From contig VGVR01000009.1 in assembly GCA_016873995.1 (NCBI GenBank), positions 30,321 to 94,320 on the forward strand: a stretch of DNA of 64,000 nucleotides, given 5' to 3'. The translations under genes were made by a program, and so were the position numbers. This document shows positions 28,112-37,317 of this stretch, one piece after another. How positions within the stretch are numbered: position 1 is the first letter of the stretch; each line of letters begins with the position of its first letter. Source of the stretch: Gemmatimonadota bacterium. GTDB lineage: Bacteria; Gemmatimonadota; Gemmatimonadetes; Longimicrobiales; Gaopeijiaceae. Under the pieces are notes generated by a model. The model saw only the letters and a program-made list of their open reading frames with translations, was not told the origin of the DNA and did no database searches.

Positions 28112-29731
28112 ATGCGCTCCGCACCCTCCCTGCTCGGCGCCGCCGTACTCGCCGCTACGTTCCCGACCGCACTCGTCGCTCAAGGAGCCGACCCTCGCCT
28201 CGAGCGGATGAAGACCGAGGCCCTGGAGATGGTGGCCCAGCGGGCCGACATGGTGCAGGAGATGGTCGACATGCTCTTCTCCTTCGGCGAGCTGGGCATG
28301 CAGGAGTTCGAGACGCAGCGCTACCTGACCGAAATCCTCCGCGACAACGGCTTCGACATCGAGCTGGGTGTGGCGGGTATGCCCAGCGCCTGGACGGCTC
28401 GGTGGTCGAACGGGTCGGGTCGGCCCGTCATCGCGCTCGGGTCGGACGTGGATGGCATCCCGCAATCGAGCCAGAAGCCCGGTGTGGCGTACCGCGATCC
28501 GATCCTCGCCCGGGAGGCGCCGGGGCACGGGGAGGGACACAACTCGGGCCAGGTGGTGAACATCGTCGCGGCGCTCGCGGTGAAAGCGATCATGGAGCGC
28601 GACGACATCGACGGAACGCTGCTGATGTGGCCAGGAATCGCGGAGGAGCAGCTGGCAGGGAAGGCGTTCCTGGTGCGCGATGGTGTGTTCGAGGGCGTGG
28701 ACGTGAACCTCTTCACGCACGTGGGATCCAACTTGGGAGTGTCGTGGGGCCAATCCGGCAATAACGCCCTCGTATCAGCGCTCTTCCGCTTCAGCGGCGA
28801 GACCGCACACTCGGCGGGGGCGCCCTGGCGGGGCCGCTCCGCGCTGGACGCGGTGATGCTCATGGCTCAGGCCTGGGAGTTCAAGCGCGAGCACCTGCGG
28901 CCCTCGGAGCGCTCGCACTACGTGATCTTGGATGGCGGCGATCAACCGAACGTAGTGCCGCAGACCGCGACGATCTGGTACTACTTCCGTGACGTCGACT
29001 ACGATCGGACCATGGCGATGTACGACGCGGCGAAACTGATGGCCCAGGGCGCGGCGCTCATGACTGGAACCGAGGTCGACACCATTCAGACGATCGGGTC
29101 CGCATGGAGCGCGCACTACAATCTCCCCGTCGCCGAAGCGACGCAGCGGAACATCGAGCGTGTGGGCCTCCCGGAGTGGAGTGAGGATGATGTCCGCTTC
29201 GCAAAGGCCTTCCAGAGGGAGCTCGGCGTGGAGGAAGAAGGGTTGGCCACCGAGGTCAACCAACTCCGCGGACCCGTCGACCTGTCGCGCTCCCTGGGTG
29301 GCGGCTCCGACGACATCGGTGACGTGGCCTGGAACATGCCGACCGTGCGGCTCAGCTATCCGGCCAACATGCCCGGAGGCCCGGGCCACAACTGGGCGGA
29401 GGGGATCGCGTCGGCCACCCCCGTGGCCCACAAGGGCACGCTCGCGGGGGCCAAGGTCCAGGCGCTCACGCTGCTCGACCTCTTCCTGGACGGCGTCACC
29501 GTGGACGCGGCCTGGACGTACTTCAACGACGAGCAGAGCCAGGCAGGCAAGTACATCCCGTTCATCAGTCCGACCGACGAGCCCGCGACGTTCCTGAACC
29601 GGGAGATCATGGGCGAGTGGCGTGAACAGATGCGGCCGTACTACTACGACCCGTCGCGCTACGACACCTACCTGGACCAGCTCGGCATCACCTATCCGAC
29701 GGTGAGGCGTACGCCGGTCAGCCAGGAGTAG
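28112..29731 (+). CDS. exported M20 (AbgB-like) amidohydrolase
   Basis: This 539-residue protein has a signal peptide (residues 1-24, LVAQ). The body is an M20-type peptidase with a dimerisation domain (FSGETAHSAGAPWRGRSALDAVML), most like AbgB/aminobenzoyl-glutamate hydrolases. Likely metal residues include Asp112-Asp114 region of GSDVDGIP, His143 in GHGEGHN, and Glu-Glu in GIAEEQ. The Cys-Gly-His of typical M20D enzymes is Gly-Glu-Gly-His here. GGAGG lies 9 bases before the ATG at 28112. A secreted amidase acting on peptides or acyl amino acids is the best guess. Confidence 0.82.
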   Translation: MRSAPSLLGAAVLAATFPTALVAQGADPRLERMKTEALEMVAQRADMVQEMVDMLFSFGELGMQEFETQRYLTEILRDNGFDIELGVAGMPSAWTARWSNGSGRPVIALGSDVDGIPQSSQKPGVAYRDPILAREAPGHGEGHNSGQVVNIVAALAVKAIMERDDIDGTLLMWPGIAEEQLAGKAFLVRDGVFEGVDVNLFTHVGSNLGVSWGQSGNNALVSALFRFSGETAHSAGAPWRGRSALDAVMLMAQAWEFKREHLRPSERSHYVILDGGDQPNVVPQTATIWYYFRDVDYDRTMAMYDAAKLMAQGAALMTGTEVDTIQTIGSAWSAHYNLPVAEATQRNIERVGLPEWSEDDVRFAKAFQRELGVEEEGLATEVNQLRGPVDLSRSLGGGSDDIGDVAWNMPTVRLSYPANMPGGPGHNWAEGIASATPVAHKGTLAGAKVQALTLLDLFLDGVTVDAAWTYFNDEQSQAGKYIPFISPTDEPATFLNREIMGEWREQMRPYYYDPSRYDTYLDQLGITYPTVRRTPVSQE

Positions 29732-29820
29732 GGCCGATCGCGCCCAACGTCGCGGCCGCGGGCAGCCAGACTGGCCTCATGCTCATCGACCTCGCAGCCC
29801 GCTGACGAGAGACGGAGGTG

Positions 29821-30483
29821 ATGGACGAGCCGTGGCTCGACCCGGCTCGCCACCGGCGCGCGTTGGCGGCTCTGGCGCGCGTGAACCGCGTATCGCTCAC
29901 CGCCGGGCGGGTATGGCGCGAGGTGCGCGCCCTCGAGCGTGCGGGCGTCCGGCCGTTGCGCGTGCTCGATGTCGCGTGCGGTGGTGGAGACGTACTCGCC
30001 GACGTGGCTCGTCGCGCACGCGGCCGCGGAGTCGACGTCGAGCTGACCGGGTGCGACGTGAGCGCGTTGGCCCTCGCGCATGCGCGCGAGCGACTCGACG
30101 GGGTGCCTCATGTGCGCTTCGAGGCGACCGATGTGCTCGGCTCTGCGCTCCCGGGCCGCTTCGACCTCGTATGCTGCTCGCTCTTTCTCCATCATCTCGA
30201 GCGCGTGGACGCCGTGGCTCTGCTCCGGAAGATGGCGGACGCCACCGACCACACGCTCCTCGTCCAGGACCTGAAGCGCTCGCGCCTCGGCTACGCGCTC
30301 GCCTGGGGTGCGCTGCGTGTGCTCACCACCTCGGACGTGGCCCGCACCGACGGGCCGATCTCCGTGCGCGCGGCGTTCACTCTGGAGGAGGGGCGCGGGC
30401 TCGCCGTCGAAGCCGGACTCGATGACGCGGAGGTGCGCCCGTGCTGGCCGGAGCGGTTCACACTGAGGTGGGTGAGACGATGA
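29821..30483 (+). CDS. SAM-dependent methyltransferase of the type III PKS cluster
   Basis: This 220-residue Rossmann methyltransferase has motif I VLDVACGGGDVLADVA, an acidic GCDVS loop, CSLFLHHL and a post-motif LLVQDLKRSRLGYAL. Together with the overlapping flavoprotein and the type III PKS it resembles the SrsB-type methyltransferases that act on polyketide phenols or quinones. The TGA overlaps the flavoprotein ATG (ATGA). A GGAGG site is directly upstream; the GTG at 29818 is an alternative start. Confidence 0.82.
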   Translation: MDEPWLDPARHRRALAALARVNRVSLTAGRVWREVRALERAGVRPLRVLDVACGGGDVLADVARRARGRGVDVELTGCDVSALALAHARERLDGVPHVRFEATDVLGSALPGRFDLVCCSLFLHHLERVDAVALLRKMADATDHTLLVQDLKRSRLGYALAWGALRVLTTSDVARTDGPISVRAAFTLEEGRGLAVEAGLDDAEVRPCWPERFTLRWVRR

Positions 30484-31706
30484 CGGATTTCGACGCCGTG
30501 GTAGTCGGCGCAGGTCCCGCAGGGGGTGCGGCCGCGACCGAGCTCGCCCGGAGCGGCGCGTCCGTGCTCCTCCTCGATCGCGCACGGTTCCCGCGCTGGA
30601 AGGTCTGCGGCGCGTGCCTGAGTCCCGGCGCGCTGTCGGCACTCGGGGCCCTCGGGGTCGACGCGGGGACCTCCGGCTCCGGCGCGCGGTCGGCCCTCGG
30701 GGTCGACGCAGGGACCTCTGGCTCCGGCGCGCGGTCGGCCCTCGAGATCGACGCGGGGACCTCTGGCCCCGGCGCCGTCGGGTTGTCCCACCTCACGCTC
30801 GCGTCTAGGGCGGGTAGGGTGCGGGTGACGCTCACGGGCTCGGCGGCCGTCTCGCGGGCGACGCTCGACCACGCGCTGGCGCGGTCGGCCGTGGGTGCGG
30901 GCGCCACGTTCTGGACGGGCGCGCGCGCTGTGCTCGGTCGCGTCGATGGCGACGTCCGACGACTCCGCGTCGAGCGAAGCGGGTGCTCCTTCGAGCTCGC
31001 CACCCGTGTCGTCATCGACGCTACCGGCCTGGGGCGGGGACTCGCCGAGGACGCGGGCCCGGTGAGCGCCGCGGCCCCCGGGTCCCGGGTGGGAATCGGG
31101 AATGAGATCGCCGACAGCGCGTATCCCGTCGAGCCGGGCGAGGTGCGCATGGTCATCGGGCGGAGCGGGTACGTCGGGCTGGTGCGCCTCGCGTCCGGGC
31201 AGCTCAACGTGGCCGCTGCCGTAGACCCGCGAGCGCTCTCGACGCAGACGCCCCACGAGCTCGTAGGCACCATCCTGGCCGAGGCCAGCATGCCTCCGCT
31301 TCCCGTCGACGCCAGCCACAGCTGGCGAGGGACGCCCCCGCTGACGCGTCGCGCCGGCGCGGTCGGTGCGGAGCGACTCCTGCGCGTCGGAGACGCGGCG
31401 GGGTACGTCGAGCCGTTCACGGGCGAAGGTATCGGCTGGGCACTCGCGGACGGGCGAGCGGCAGCCACGTTGGCGACCCGCGCGCTCGAGGTTTGGCACG
31501 GCGAGTGCCTGGAGGAGTGGCGGCGGTACCGCCGGGAGCGCAGACGAAGCGCCGAGCGACTCTGCCGTGCAGTGGCGTGGGCGCTCCGCTGGCCCTCGAT
31601 GGTGGACGCTGCGGTGCTGTCATTGCGCGCGGCGCCGGTCCTCGCGGCGCCGTTCGTGCGCCGCGCGGCGCACGCTCCCGAGCTCTTCCGGCACGCTGCC
31701 GCATGA
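30480..31706 (+). CDS. FAD-dependent oxidoreductase (geranylgeranyl-reductase/hydroxylase family)
   Basis: This 408-residue flavoprotein has GAGPAGGAAATEL for ADP binding, WKVCGACLSPGAL for the family Cys signature, and RVGDAAGYVEPFTGEGIGWAL for the second FAD contact. It belongs to the geranylgeranyl reductase/UbiH-like group. In the gene order methyltransferase-flavoprotein-type III PKS it corresponds to SrsC, which hydroxylates resorcinol lipids; the reaction here is inferred. Residues about 57-99 are three near-copies of a 15-residue unit rich in Ala, Gly, Ser and Thr that the family does not normally carry. Both gene ends overlap their neighbours by ATGA. Confidence 0.85.
   Translation: MTDFDAVVVGAGPAGGAAATELARSGASVLLLDRARFPRWKVCGACLSPGALSALGALGVDAGTSGSGARSALGVDAGTSGSGARSALEIDAGTSGPGAVGLSHLTLASRAGRVRVTLTGSAAVSRATLDHALARSAVGAGATFWTGARAVLGRVDGDVRRLRVERSGCSFELATRVVIDATGLGRGLAEDAGPVSAAAPGSRVGIGNEIADSAYPVEPGEVRMVIGRSGYVGLVRLASGQLNVAAAVDPRALSTQTPHELVGTILAEASMPPLPVDASHSWRGTPPLTRRAGAVGAERLLRVGDAAGYVEPFTGEGIGWALADGRAAATLATRALEVWHGECLEEWRRYRRERRRSAERLCRAVAWALRWPSMVDAAVLSLRAAPVLAAPFVRRAAHAPELFRHAAA
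30648..30777 (+). repeat. in-frame 45-bp minisatellite inside the flavoprotein gene
   Basis: Three consecutive units begin at 30648, 30693 and 30738. The first two are 45 bases long and differ at two positions; the third is shorter by a few bases and more diverged. Each encodes about ALGVDAGTSGSGARS. The unit length is a multiple of three, so copy-number change keeps the frame. Confidence 0.92.
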
Positions 31707-32794
31707 CCCTTTCGATCGCCGGGCTCGGAACGGCCGTGCCGGAGCACTCGATCACCCAAGAGGAGGCGGTAGAGCTGCACGCCACTCTCTGCGAGATCGA
31801 CCCCGATCGACGACGGACCCTGCACGCACTGTATCGGCGTTCGGGCGTGCTCCGTCGACACAGCGCGCTGCTCGAGCGATCTACAGGCCCGCTGCTCGAG
31901 CGGCAAGCGTTCTTTCCGCCGGCTCGCGACGACCGGGACCCCGGGCCGTCCACGTCGGCGCATATGGAGCAGTACGAGGTCCACGCACCCGCCCTTGCCG
32001 CGCGAGCATCGTCGGCCGCGCTGCGCGCCGCCGGGACTCGACCCGACGAAGTGACGCACGTCGTCACCGTCTCGTGCACGGGTTTCATGGCGCCCGGCGT
32101 GGATGCTCGCTTGATCGACGCCCTCGGGCTGCCCGCCACCGCGCAGCGTACGCACGTGGGGTTCATGGGGTGTTACGGCGCACTGAACGGACTGCGTGTC
32201 GCGGACTCGGTCGTTCACACGGACTCGGAAGCCACCGTGCTCGTGTGCTCCGTAGAGTTGTCCACGCTGCACTTCGCCTACGGATGGAATCCGGAGATGA
32301 TGGTGCCCAACGCGCTCTTCGCCGACGGGGCGGCAGCGCTCGTGGGGCGAACGTCCGCGCGCAACCCCACTGCATGGAGGCTCGCGTCTTCCGCGACGCT
32401 GCTCATGGCCGACACCGCCGGCGACATGTCCTGGCGCATCGGCAACCACGGCTTCCGCATGACGCTCTCGGCCCGCGTCCCAAGCCTGATCGAAGCGCGT
32501 CTCGGGGAATGGCTCCGGGCCTGGCTCTGCGACAACCAGCTGTCGGTGGCGGAAATAGGCTCGTGGGCCATCCATCCGGGGGGGCCCCGCATCCTGGGCG
32601 CGGTCGAGCGGGCGCTCGGGCTCGACCCGACGCGAACGCGGGTCTCCCGCGAGGTGTTGGCCGGTTTCGGCAACATGTCGTCCGCAACGGTGTTCTTCAC
32701 TCTGGATCGCCTGCGCGCCGAGGGTGCTCCGGGTCCCTGCGTGGCACTCGCGCTGGGCCCGGGCCTCGTCGCCGAGGCCGCGCTGTTCGCCTGA
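31703..32794 (+). CDS. type III polyketide synthase
   Basis: This 363-residue chalcone-synthase-fold enzyme carries the Cys157-His291-Asn324 triad in FMGCYGALNG, SWAIHPGGPRIL and GFGNMSSATVFF. It extends acyl-CoA starters with malonyl-CoA and cyclises the chain to resorcinols, pyrones or phenols. Length is typical. The product cannot be read from sequence, but the linked methyltransferase and flavoprotein suggest methylated and hydroxylated alkylresorcinols or quinones, as for SrsABC of Streptomyces. The ATG overlaps the flavoprotein stop, so the three genes are translationally coupled. Confidence 0.9.
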   Translation: MTLSIAGLGTAVPEHSITQEEAVELHATLCEIDPDRRRTLHALYRRSGVLRRHSALLERSTGPLLERQAFFPPARDDRDPGPSTSAHMEQYEVHAPALAARASSAALRAAGTRPDEVTHVVTVSCTGFMAPGVDARLIDALGLPATAQRTHVGFMGCYGALNGLRVADSVVHTDSEATVLVCSVELSTLHFAYGWNPEMMVPNALFADGAAALVGRTSARNPTAWRLASSATLLMADTAGDMSWRIGNHGFRMTLSARVPSLIEARLGEWLRAWLCDNQLSVAEIGSWAIHPGGPRILGAVERALGLDPTRTRVSREVLAGFGNMSSATVFFTLDRLRAEGAPGPCVALALGPGLVAEAALFA

Positions 32795-32814
32795 CTTCCC
32801 GAAGACGCATCGCC

Positions 32815-34431
32815 ATGTCTCATCGCATTCGGCCACGCCCACGAGCCGGCCTCGTTGCGCTGCTGGCGACGCTAGCGGCCCCGGTGCCGAGCGCGGCGCA
32901 GGCAGTCGACGTGGTGGAGCTCACCGTCGCCGACGTGCAGGCGGGGTACGCCTCCGGGCGCTTCACCGCCGTGCAGTTGACACAGGCGTTCCTGGAGCGC
33001 ATCGCAGCCTACGAGGATCGTTACAACGCGTTCATCTCGCTTGCCCCAGACGCGTTGGCGGTGGCTGCCGCGCTCGATGCCGAGTACGCCCGCTCCGGTC
33101 CCCGAGGACCGATGCACGGTGTCCCGATCGTGATCAAGGACAACATGGACGTAGCTGGGCTCGTGACCACGGCGGGGTGGGAGGGTTTCAGCGCGGCGAC
33201 CGGCGGCATCGACATGGTGCCGAGCGACGACGCCCAGGCCGTGGCTAGGATGCGGGCGGCGGGGGCGATCATCCTCGGCAAGACCAACCTCCCCGACTTC
33301 GCACTCGACGGCACGCGCACACGCAGCAGCGTCGCGGGTGAGACGCTCAACCCCTACCACGTCGGCAAAGTGCCGGGCGGGTCGAGCGGAGGCACAGCGA
33401 CCGCCGTGAACGCCAGCTTCGCGGTGCTCGGCGTGGGGACCGAGACGGGCGGATCGATCCAGAACCCCGCGTCCGCTCAAGCGCTCGTCGGCGTGAAGCC
33501 CACGCACGGACTCGTGTCGCTCGAAGGTGTCGTGCCCGTGAACGCGAGTTACCTGGACGTGGTCGGGCCGCTCGCCCGGAGCGTCCGCGACGCCGCGATC
33601 GCGCTCGACGTGCTCACGGAAGGTCCCGGTCGGACTGCCGCTGCGACCTCGAATGTCCCTCTTGGAGGGTACGCCCAGGGTCTCTCTGCGGGCAGCCTGC
33701 GGGGGAAGCGCTTCGGGCTCTTCGGGTCCGGTTGGCGCACCGATCGATTCCCGCTCGACTCGGCGACGCAGCGCCTCTACCTCTTGGCGAAGGGGCGCTT
33801 GGTCGCGCTCGGGGCCGAGGTCGTCGAGGACCCGTTCCGCGGATCCGGCTTCGTCGAATTGTACGACGATCGGCCGGACGTAGTGGCGGTCGAGAGACAG
33901 GACCTGTCGGCGTACCTTCACGACCTAGGGAACGGGGCGGCATTCCACTCGATCGAAGAGTGGGAGGCCCTCGCCGGTCGCGAGTTCCGTCCGGGGCGCT
34001 CGTCTCAGGCAGAGCAATCGTGGGCGGATCGCCTGGAGGTGCGGGTCGAAGAGGCGGGTAAGGAGGCCGAGGCCTACGAGGAGTGGAGGGAGCGGCTGCG
34101 CCGCCGCTTTCGCGATGTGCTGCAACGTCACGACCTCGACGGGCTCTTCTTCCCCCAGGCGTCGGCTCCGGCCCGGAACCTGGTGGAGGACCCGGCGCGA
34201 CCCGACTATGCGCCCAACAGCTGGCCCGAGGTCCCGAGCAACATCGTGAACGATTTGGGCGTGCCGGTGGTCACCTTACCGTTCTCGTACTATGCCGACG
34301 GGACCCCTTTTGCGGTGGCGTGGATCGGGGAGGCTTGGACCGAGGGAGACCTCCTCGGCTACGCGCACGTGTTCGAGCGGGCCAACGAAGCTCGGCGGCC
34401 CCCCAGCCTGTCGCCTAACGCCACGCACTGA
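32815..34431 (+). CDS. exported amidase-signature hydrolase
   Basis: This 538-residue protein has a signal peptide (about residues 1-29, ending SAAQ). The amidase-signature triad is visible: Lys in IVIKDNMD, the cis-Ser in PGGSSGGTA and the nucleophile Ser in [13 protein letters not shown]. The C-terminal third is typical of secreted Glu-tRNA amidotransferase A-like amidases, not of GatA, and there is no gatB/gatC nearby. It lies 20 bases after the type III PKS and may be read from the same transcript, though a role in that pathway is not evident. Confidence 0.85.
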   Translation: MSHRIRPRPRAGLVALLATLAAPVPSAAQAVDVVELTVADVQAGYASGRFTAVQLTQAFLERIAAYEDRYNAFISLAPDALAVAAALDAEYARSGPRGPMHGVPIVIKDNMDVAGLVTTAGWEGFSAATGGIDMVPSDDAQAVARMRAAGAIILGKTNLPDFALDGTRTRSSVAGETLNPYHVGKVPGGSSGGTATAVNASFAVLGVGTETGGSIQNPASAQALVGVKPTHGLVSLEGVVPVNASYLDVVGPLARSVRDAAIALDVLTEGPGRTAAATSNVPLGGYAQGLSAGSLRGKRFGLFGSGWRTDRFPLDSATQRLYLLAKGRLVALGAEVVEDPFRGSGFVELYDDRPDVVAVERQDLSAYLHDLGNGAAFHSIEEWEALAGREFRPGRSSQAEQSWADRLEVRVEEAGKEAEAYEEWRERLRRRFRDVLQRHDLDGLFFPQASAPARNLVEDPARPDYAPNSWPEVPSNIVNDLGVPVVTLPFSYYADGTPFAVAWIGEAWTEGDLLGYAHVFERANEARRPPSLSPNATH

Positions 34432-34530
34432 AGCGGCGTCTCAACACCGGACCCCTTGGCCGTGTCGAGGGTCGGGGCCAACTTCCCGGACTCTCCCTTC
34501 CAACTGAGACATATCTTGCGTTTCCGATAC

Positions 34531-35883
34531 ATGCTGATGGGCCTGGCGGGAGCCGCGCTGTTTGCGTTCGCCGAGCCTGCGCACGGGCAGGCCCTGTCCA
34601 CCACGCGTCCGCGGATCTTCCTCGACTGCAACGCGCCGTTCTGCAACAACCAGTACTTCCGGACGGAGATCGACTGGGTCAACTGGGTCAACGACAGGGC
34701 CGTCGCAGACCTGCACGTGATCGTCGGTGCGGTGAGTGCCGGCGGGGGCGGCCGCGAGTACCAGCTGGACTTCATCGGCACGAACGTCGCCGACCCGTAC
34801 GAAGAGCAGCATCGCTACAACCAGCTCGGCACGGACACGCAGCGGGAGACGCTCGACGGGCTCACCATCTCACTCGGCCTCGGCATCGCGCAGTGGGCGA
34901 GCACGCACGGGTTCCGTGGGCTCTTCCAGATCGACGGCGTCGATCCGGAGCTGGGCAACGGCGTCGGCCAACTACTGGTGTCCCAGGGGGAAGTCGACGA
35001 CCCGTGGAACCTCTGGGTCTTCCGTATCAACGGGAACATCAGCCGATTCAGCGAGGCGACGAGCAAGAACACGCAGTTCAACGGCGGCTTCAATGCGTCG
35101 CGTGTGACGCCCACGTGGAAGCTGAGCACGAACGCGTTCACGAATTACCGGCGGATCTACCGACAGCTCTCGGGAGGCCGCGAGTTCCGCGACTACCCTC
35201 TCGACTGGCGGTTCGGTCAGTTGGTGGCCTACTCGATTGCGGACCACTGGTCGGTCGGCGTGACCGCGCAGGTGGCACGTCAGACGCAGAACAACCAGCA
35301 GGTCCAGGTGAGCGGGAGTCCAGCGATCGAGTACAGCTTCTTCCCGTACGAAGAAGCGACGCGCCGCTCGCTCACGGTGTTCTACACGATCGGTCCGGTA
35401 TGGCAGGACTACATCGAGCGTACGGTGTACAACGAGTACTACGAGCTCCGCTACGAGCAGTCCCTCGAAGTCAGCTTCGACACGAATCAGCCGTGGGGCG
35501 ACGCCGGGTTCAGCGTACGCGCTTCTCACTACCTGCACGACTTCGACCTCTACAACCGTTCCCTCGAGGGGAGGGTGAGCTACCGCGTCACCCGCGGCGT
35601 GAACGTCTTCGCCAACGGGAACATCTCGTGGCTGACGGACCAGATCTTCCTGCCCGCGCGAGGCGTCACCGATGATCAGGCGCTGCTGAACCTCCGTCGG
35701 CAGGCTACCGACAAGGAGTACGGCTTCAGCGTCGGGGTGGGGTTCCAGTTCGGCTCCATCTTCAACAACGTCGTCAACAACCGCTTCAGGGGGATCCCCG
35801 GCTTCGGCGGTCCAGGCGGTGGCGGCGGTGGCTTCGGGGGTGGTGGCTTCGGCGGCGGCGGGCGCGGAGGCGGGTTCAACTAG
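34531..35883 (+). CDS. predicted outer-membrane beta-barrel protein with Gly-rich C-terminus
   Basis: This 450-residue protein has a signal peptide ending near AHGQ (residues 1-20). The mature part has many alternating hydrophobic/aromatic strands with Tyr/Trp/Phe girdle residues (DWRFGQLVAYSIADHW, SLTVFYTIGPVWQ, YNEYYELRYEQSLEV), as in porin-like barrels. The last 30 or so residues are almost pure Gly with Phe and Arg (GFGGGGFGGG type). A Cys pair (DCNAPFCN) lies near the N-terminus. The family is not one I can name. The ATG at 34531 was chosen for the signal; a TTG 15 bases upstream is possible. Confidence 0.7.
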   Translation: MLMGLAGAALFAFAEPAHGQALSTTRPRIFLDCNAPFCNNQYFRTEIDWVNWVNDRAVADLHVIVGAVSAGGGGREYQLDFIGTNVADPYEEQHRYNQLGTDTQRETLDGLTISLGLGIAQWASTHGFRGLFQIDGVDPELGNGVGQLLVSQGEVDDPWNLWVFRINGNISRFSEATSKNTQFNGGFNASRVTPTWKLSTNAFTNYRRIYRQLSGGREFRDYPLDWRFGQLVAYSIADHWSVGVTAQVARQTQNNQQVQVSGSPAIEYSFFPYEEATRRSLTVFYTIGPVWQDYIERTVYNEYYELRYEQSLEVSFDTNQPWGDAGFSVRASHYLHDFDLYNRSLEGRVSYRVTRGVNVFANGNISWLTDQIFLPARGVTDDQALLNLRRQATDKEYGFSVGVGFQFGSIFNNVVNNRFRGIPGFGGPGGGGGGFGGGGFGGGGRGGGFN

Positions 35884-35907
35884 CCCCCCGACAACGGCGT
35901 GGAGCAG

Positions 35908-35946
35908 ACCGGCCGCCGCTCGGGATCGTTCCGGGAGGCGGCCGGT
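35908..35946. terminator. hairpin after the barrel-protein gene
   Basis: ACCGGCCGCC (35908-35917) pairs perfectly with GGCGGCCGGT (35937-35946) around a 19-base loop that can itself fold. It is 25 bases past the stop of the barrel gene. There is no T tract, so it may be a weak or Rho-assisted terminator. Confidence 0.45.
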
Positions 35947-36032
35947 TCGCGTTCGGGCGATTGATCGCACGCGGCGAAGTCCCGTACCTTTTCCGACCAG
36001 CCTCTGCATCGCTGCGCGCGCGTGGAGGGTCC

Positions 36033-36779
36033 GTGTCCGGCCATAACAAGTGGTCCCAAATCAAGCGGAAGAAGGGTATCGCCGACGCGAAGCGCGGCGC
36101 GCTCTTCACCAAGCTCATCCGCGAGATCACCGTCGCCGCGCGGGAAGGCGGCGGGAGCCCGGAGTCGAACTCTCGCCTGCGTCTGGCCGTCGAGACGGCG
36201 AGGGCGGGGTCGATGCCCTCCGAGAACATCGAGCGCGCCATCAAGCGGGGGACGGGCGAGCTGGAGGGCGTGCACTATGAGCACGTCACCTACGAGGGGT
36301 ACGGGCCGGGTGGGGTGGCGCTCATCATCGATTGCCTCACCGACAACACCAATCGTACGGTCTCGGACGTCCGCTACACCCTGACGCACTTCGATAGCTC
36401 GCTCGGGGCGGGCGGCTCGGTCGCGTGGCAGTTCGACCGCAAGGGGCAGATCATCATCGACGCGTCCCGCCATGGAGAGGACGCCGTGTTCGAGGTCGCG
36501 ATCGACGCGGGAGCCGACGACGTGACCACCGCGCACGGCGAGCACATCGTCACGACCGACGTGCCCAGGTTCCACGCGGTGCGCGAGGCACTCGAGCGCG
36601 CGAGCATTCATGTGTCGTCCGCGGAGCTGACGCGCATCCCCAAGGTGGAGGTTGCCGTGACGGGAAAGGAAGCGACCAAGCTCATGCGGCTCATCGACGC
36701 CCTCGAAGAGATCGACGACGTGCAGAAGGTCTACTCCAACGCCGACATCGACGAGGCGCTCCTCGCTTCGGTCGGTTGA
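36033..36779 (+). CDS. YebC/PmpR-family protein
   Basis: This 248-residue protein starts with the family hallmark SGHNKWSQIKRKKGIADAKRG, then GGGSPESNSRLRLAVETARAGSMPSENIERAIKRG and the C-terminal VYSNADIDE. YebC-type proteins are cytosolic and have been described both as transcriptional regulators and as factors that relieve ribosome stalling. In many bacteria the gene precedes ruvC, exactly as here. The GTG at 36033 is preceded by GGAGGG and is favoured because the family motif follows directly. Confidence 0.95.
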   Translation: MSGHNKWSQIKRKKGIADAKRGALFTKLIREITVAAREGGGSPESNSRLRLAVETARAGSMPSENIERAIKRGTGELEGVHYEHVTYEGYGPGGVALIIDCLTDNTNRTVSDVRYTLTHFDSSLGAGGSVAWQFDRKGQIIIDASRHGEDAVFEVAIDAGADDVTTAHGEHIVTTDVPRFHAVREALERASIHVSSAELTRIPKVEVAVTGKEATKLMRLIDALEEIDDVQKVYSNADIDEALLASVG

Positions 36780-36821
36780 GAGGGTCGCACGACTGACGGT
36801 GCGGGGGTCGCGACCGAGGCC

Positions 36822-37316
36822 GTGATCGTGCTGGGGATCGATCCGGGCACGGCGGTGACGGGCTACGGGGTGGTCTCACGGACCAGCGCGGGCGCGGTGA
36901 GCCTGCGCGAGTGCGGGGTCATCCGTACCTCTCCGGAGCTTCCCTTGCTCGAGCGCATCCGCGACATCTATGACGCGACGGTCGGGTTGCTCGAGCGCCA
37001 CCGCCCTTTGGCGGTGTCGGTCGAGGATGTCTTCCAGGGGAAGAACGCGCAGAGTGCGCTCAAGCTCGGTCATGCGCGCGGCGCCATTTTGTTGGCCGTG
37101 GCACACGCGGGCGTCGAGCTGGCCGAGTACGCTCCGCGCGAGATCAAGAAGGCAGTCGTCGGGAACGGAAACGCCACCAAGGACCAGGTCGGCTACATGG
37201 TGCAGCAGCAGCTTCGACTGAAGACGCCGCCGACGCCGGCGGATGCCGCCGACGGGGTGGCCGCCGCGCTCTGCCACTGCATGGTCGGGGCATTTCCTCG
37301 GGTGAGCGGGAGATAG
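36822..37316 (+). CDS. ruvC: crossover junction endodeoxyribonuclease RuvC
   Basis: This 164-residue nuclease resolves Holliday junctions with RuvAB. The acidic catalytic residues are in GIDPGTAVTGYG (Asp7), SVEDVFQGKN (Glu) and the C-terminal PADAADGVAAALCH (two Asp). The length is standard. The start is GTG at 36822, which places VLGIDPG at the N-terminus as usual. It lies 42 bases after yebC and one base before ruvA, part of a yebC-ruvC-ruvA-ruvB-queA operon. Confidence 0.95.
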   Translation: MIVLGIDPGTAVTGYGVVSRTSAGAVSLRECGVIRTSPELPLLERIRDIYDATVGLLERHRPLAVSVEDVFQGKNAQSALKLGHARGAILLAVAHAGVELAEYAPREIKKAVVGNGNATKDQVGYMVQQQLRLKTPPTPADAADGVAAALCHCMVGAFPRVSGR

Positions 37317-37317
37317 C

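Noticed and set aside
30648..30777. CRISPR-like array
   Set aside because: Units are directly adjacent without spacers, keep the reading frame and encode a peptide repeat inside an enzyme gene.
34456..34530. Upstream extension of the barrel protein to a start at 34456
   Set aside because: The extra 25 residues would precede and disrupt the signal peptide; the ATG at 34531 gives a normal one.
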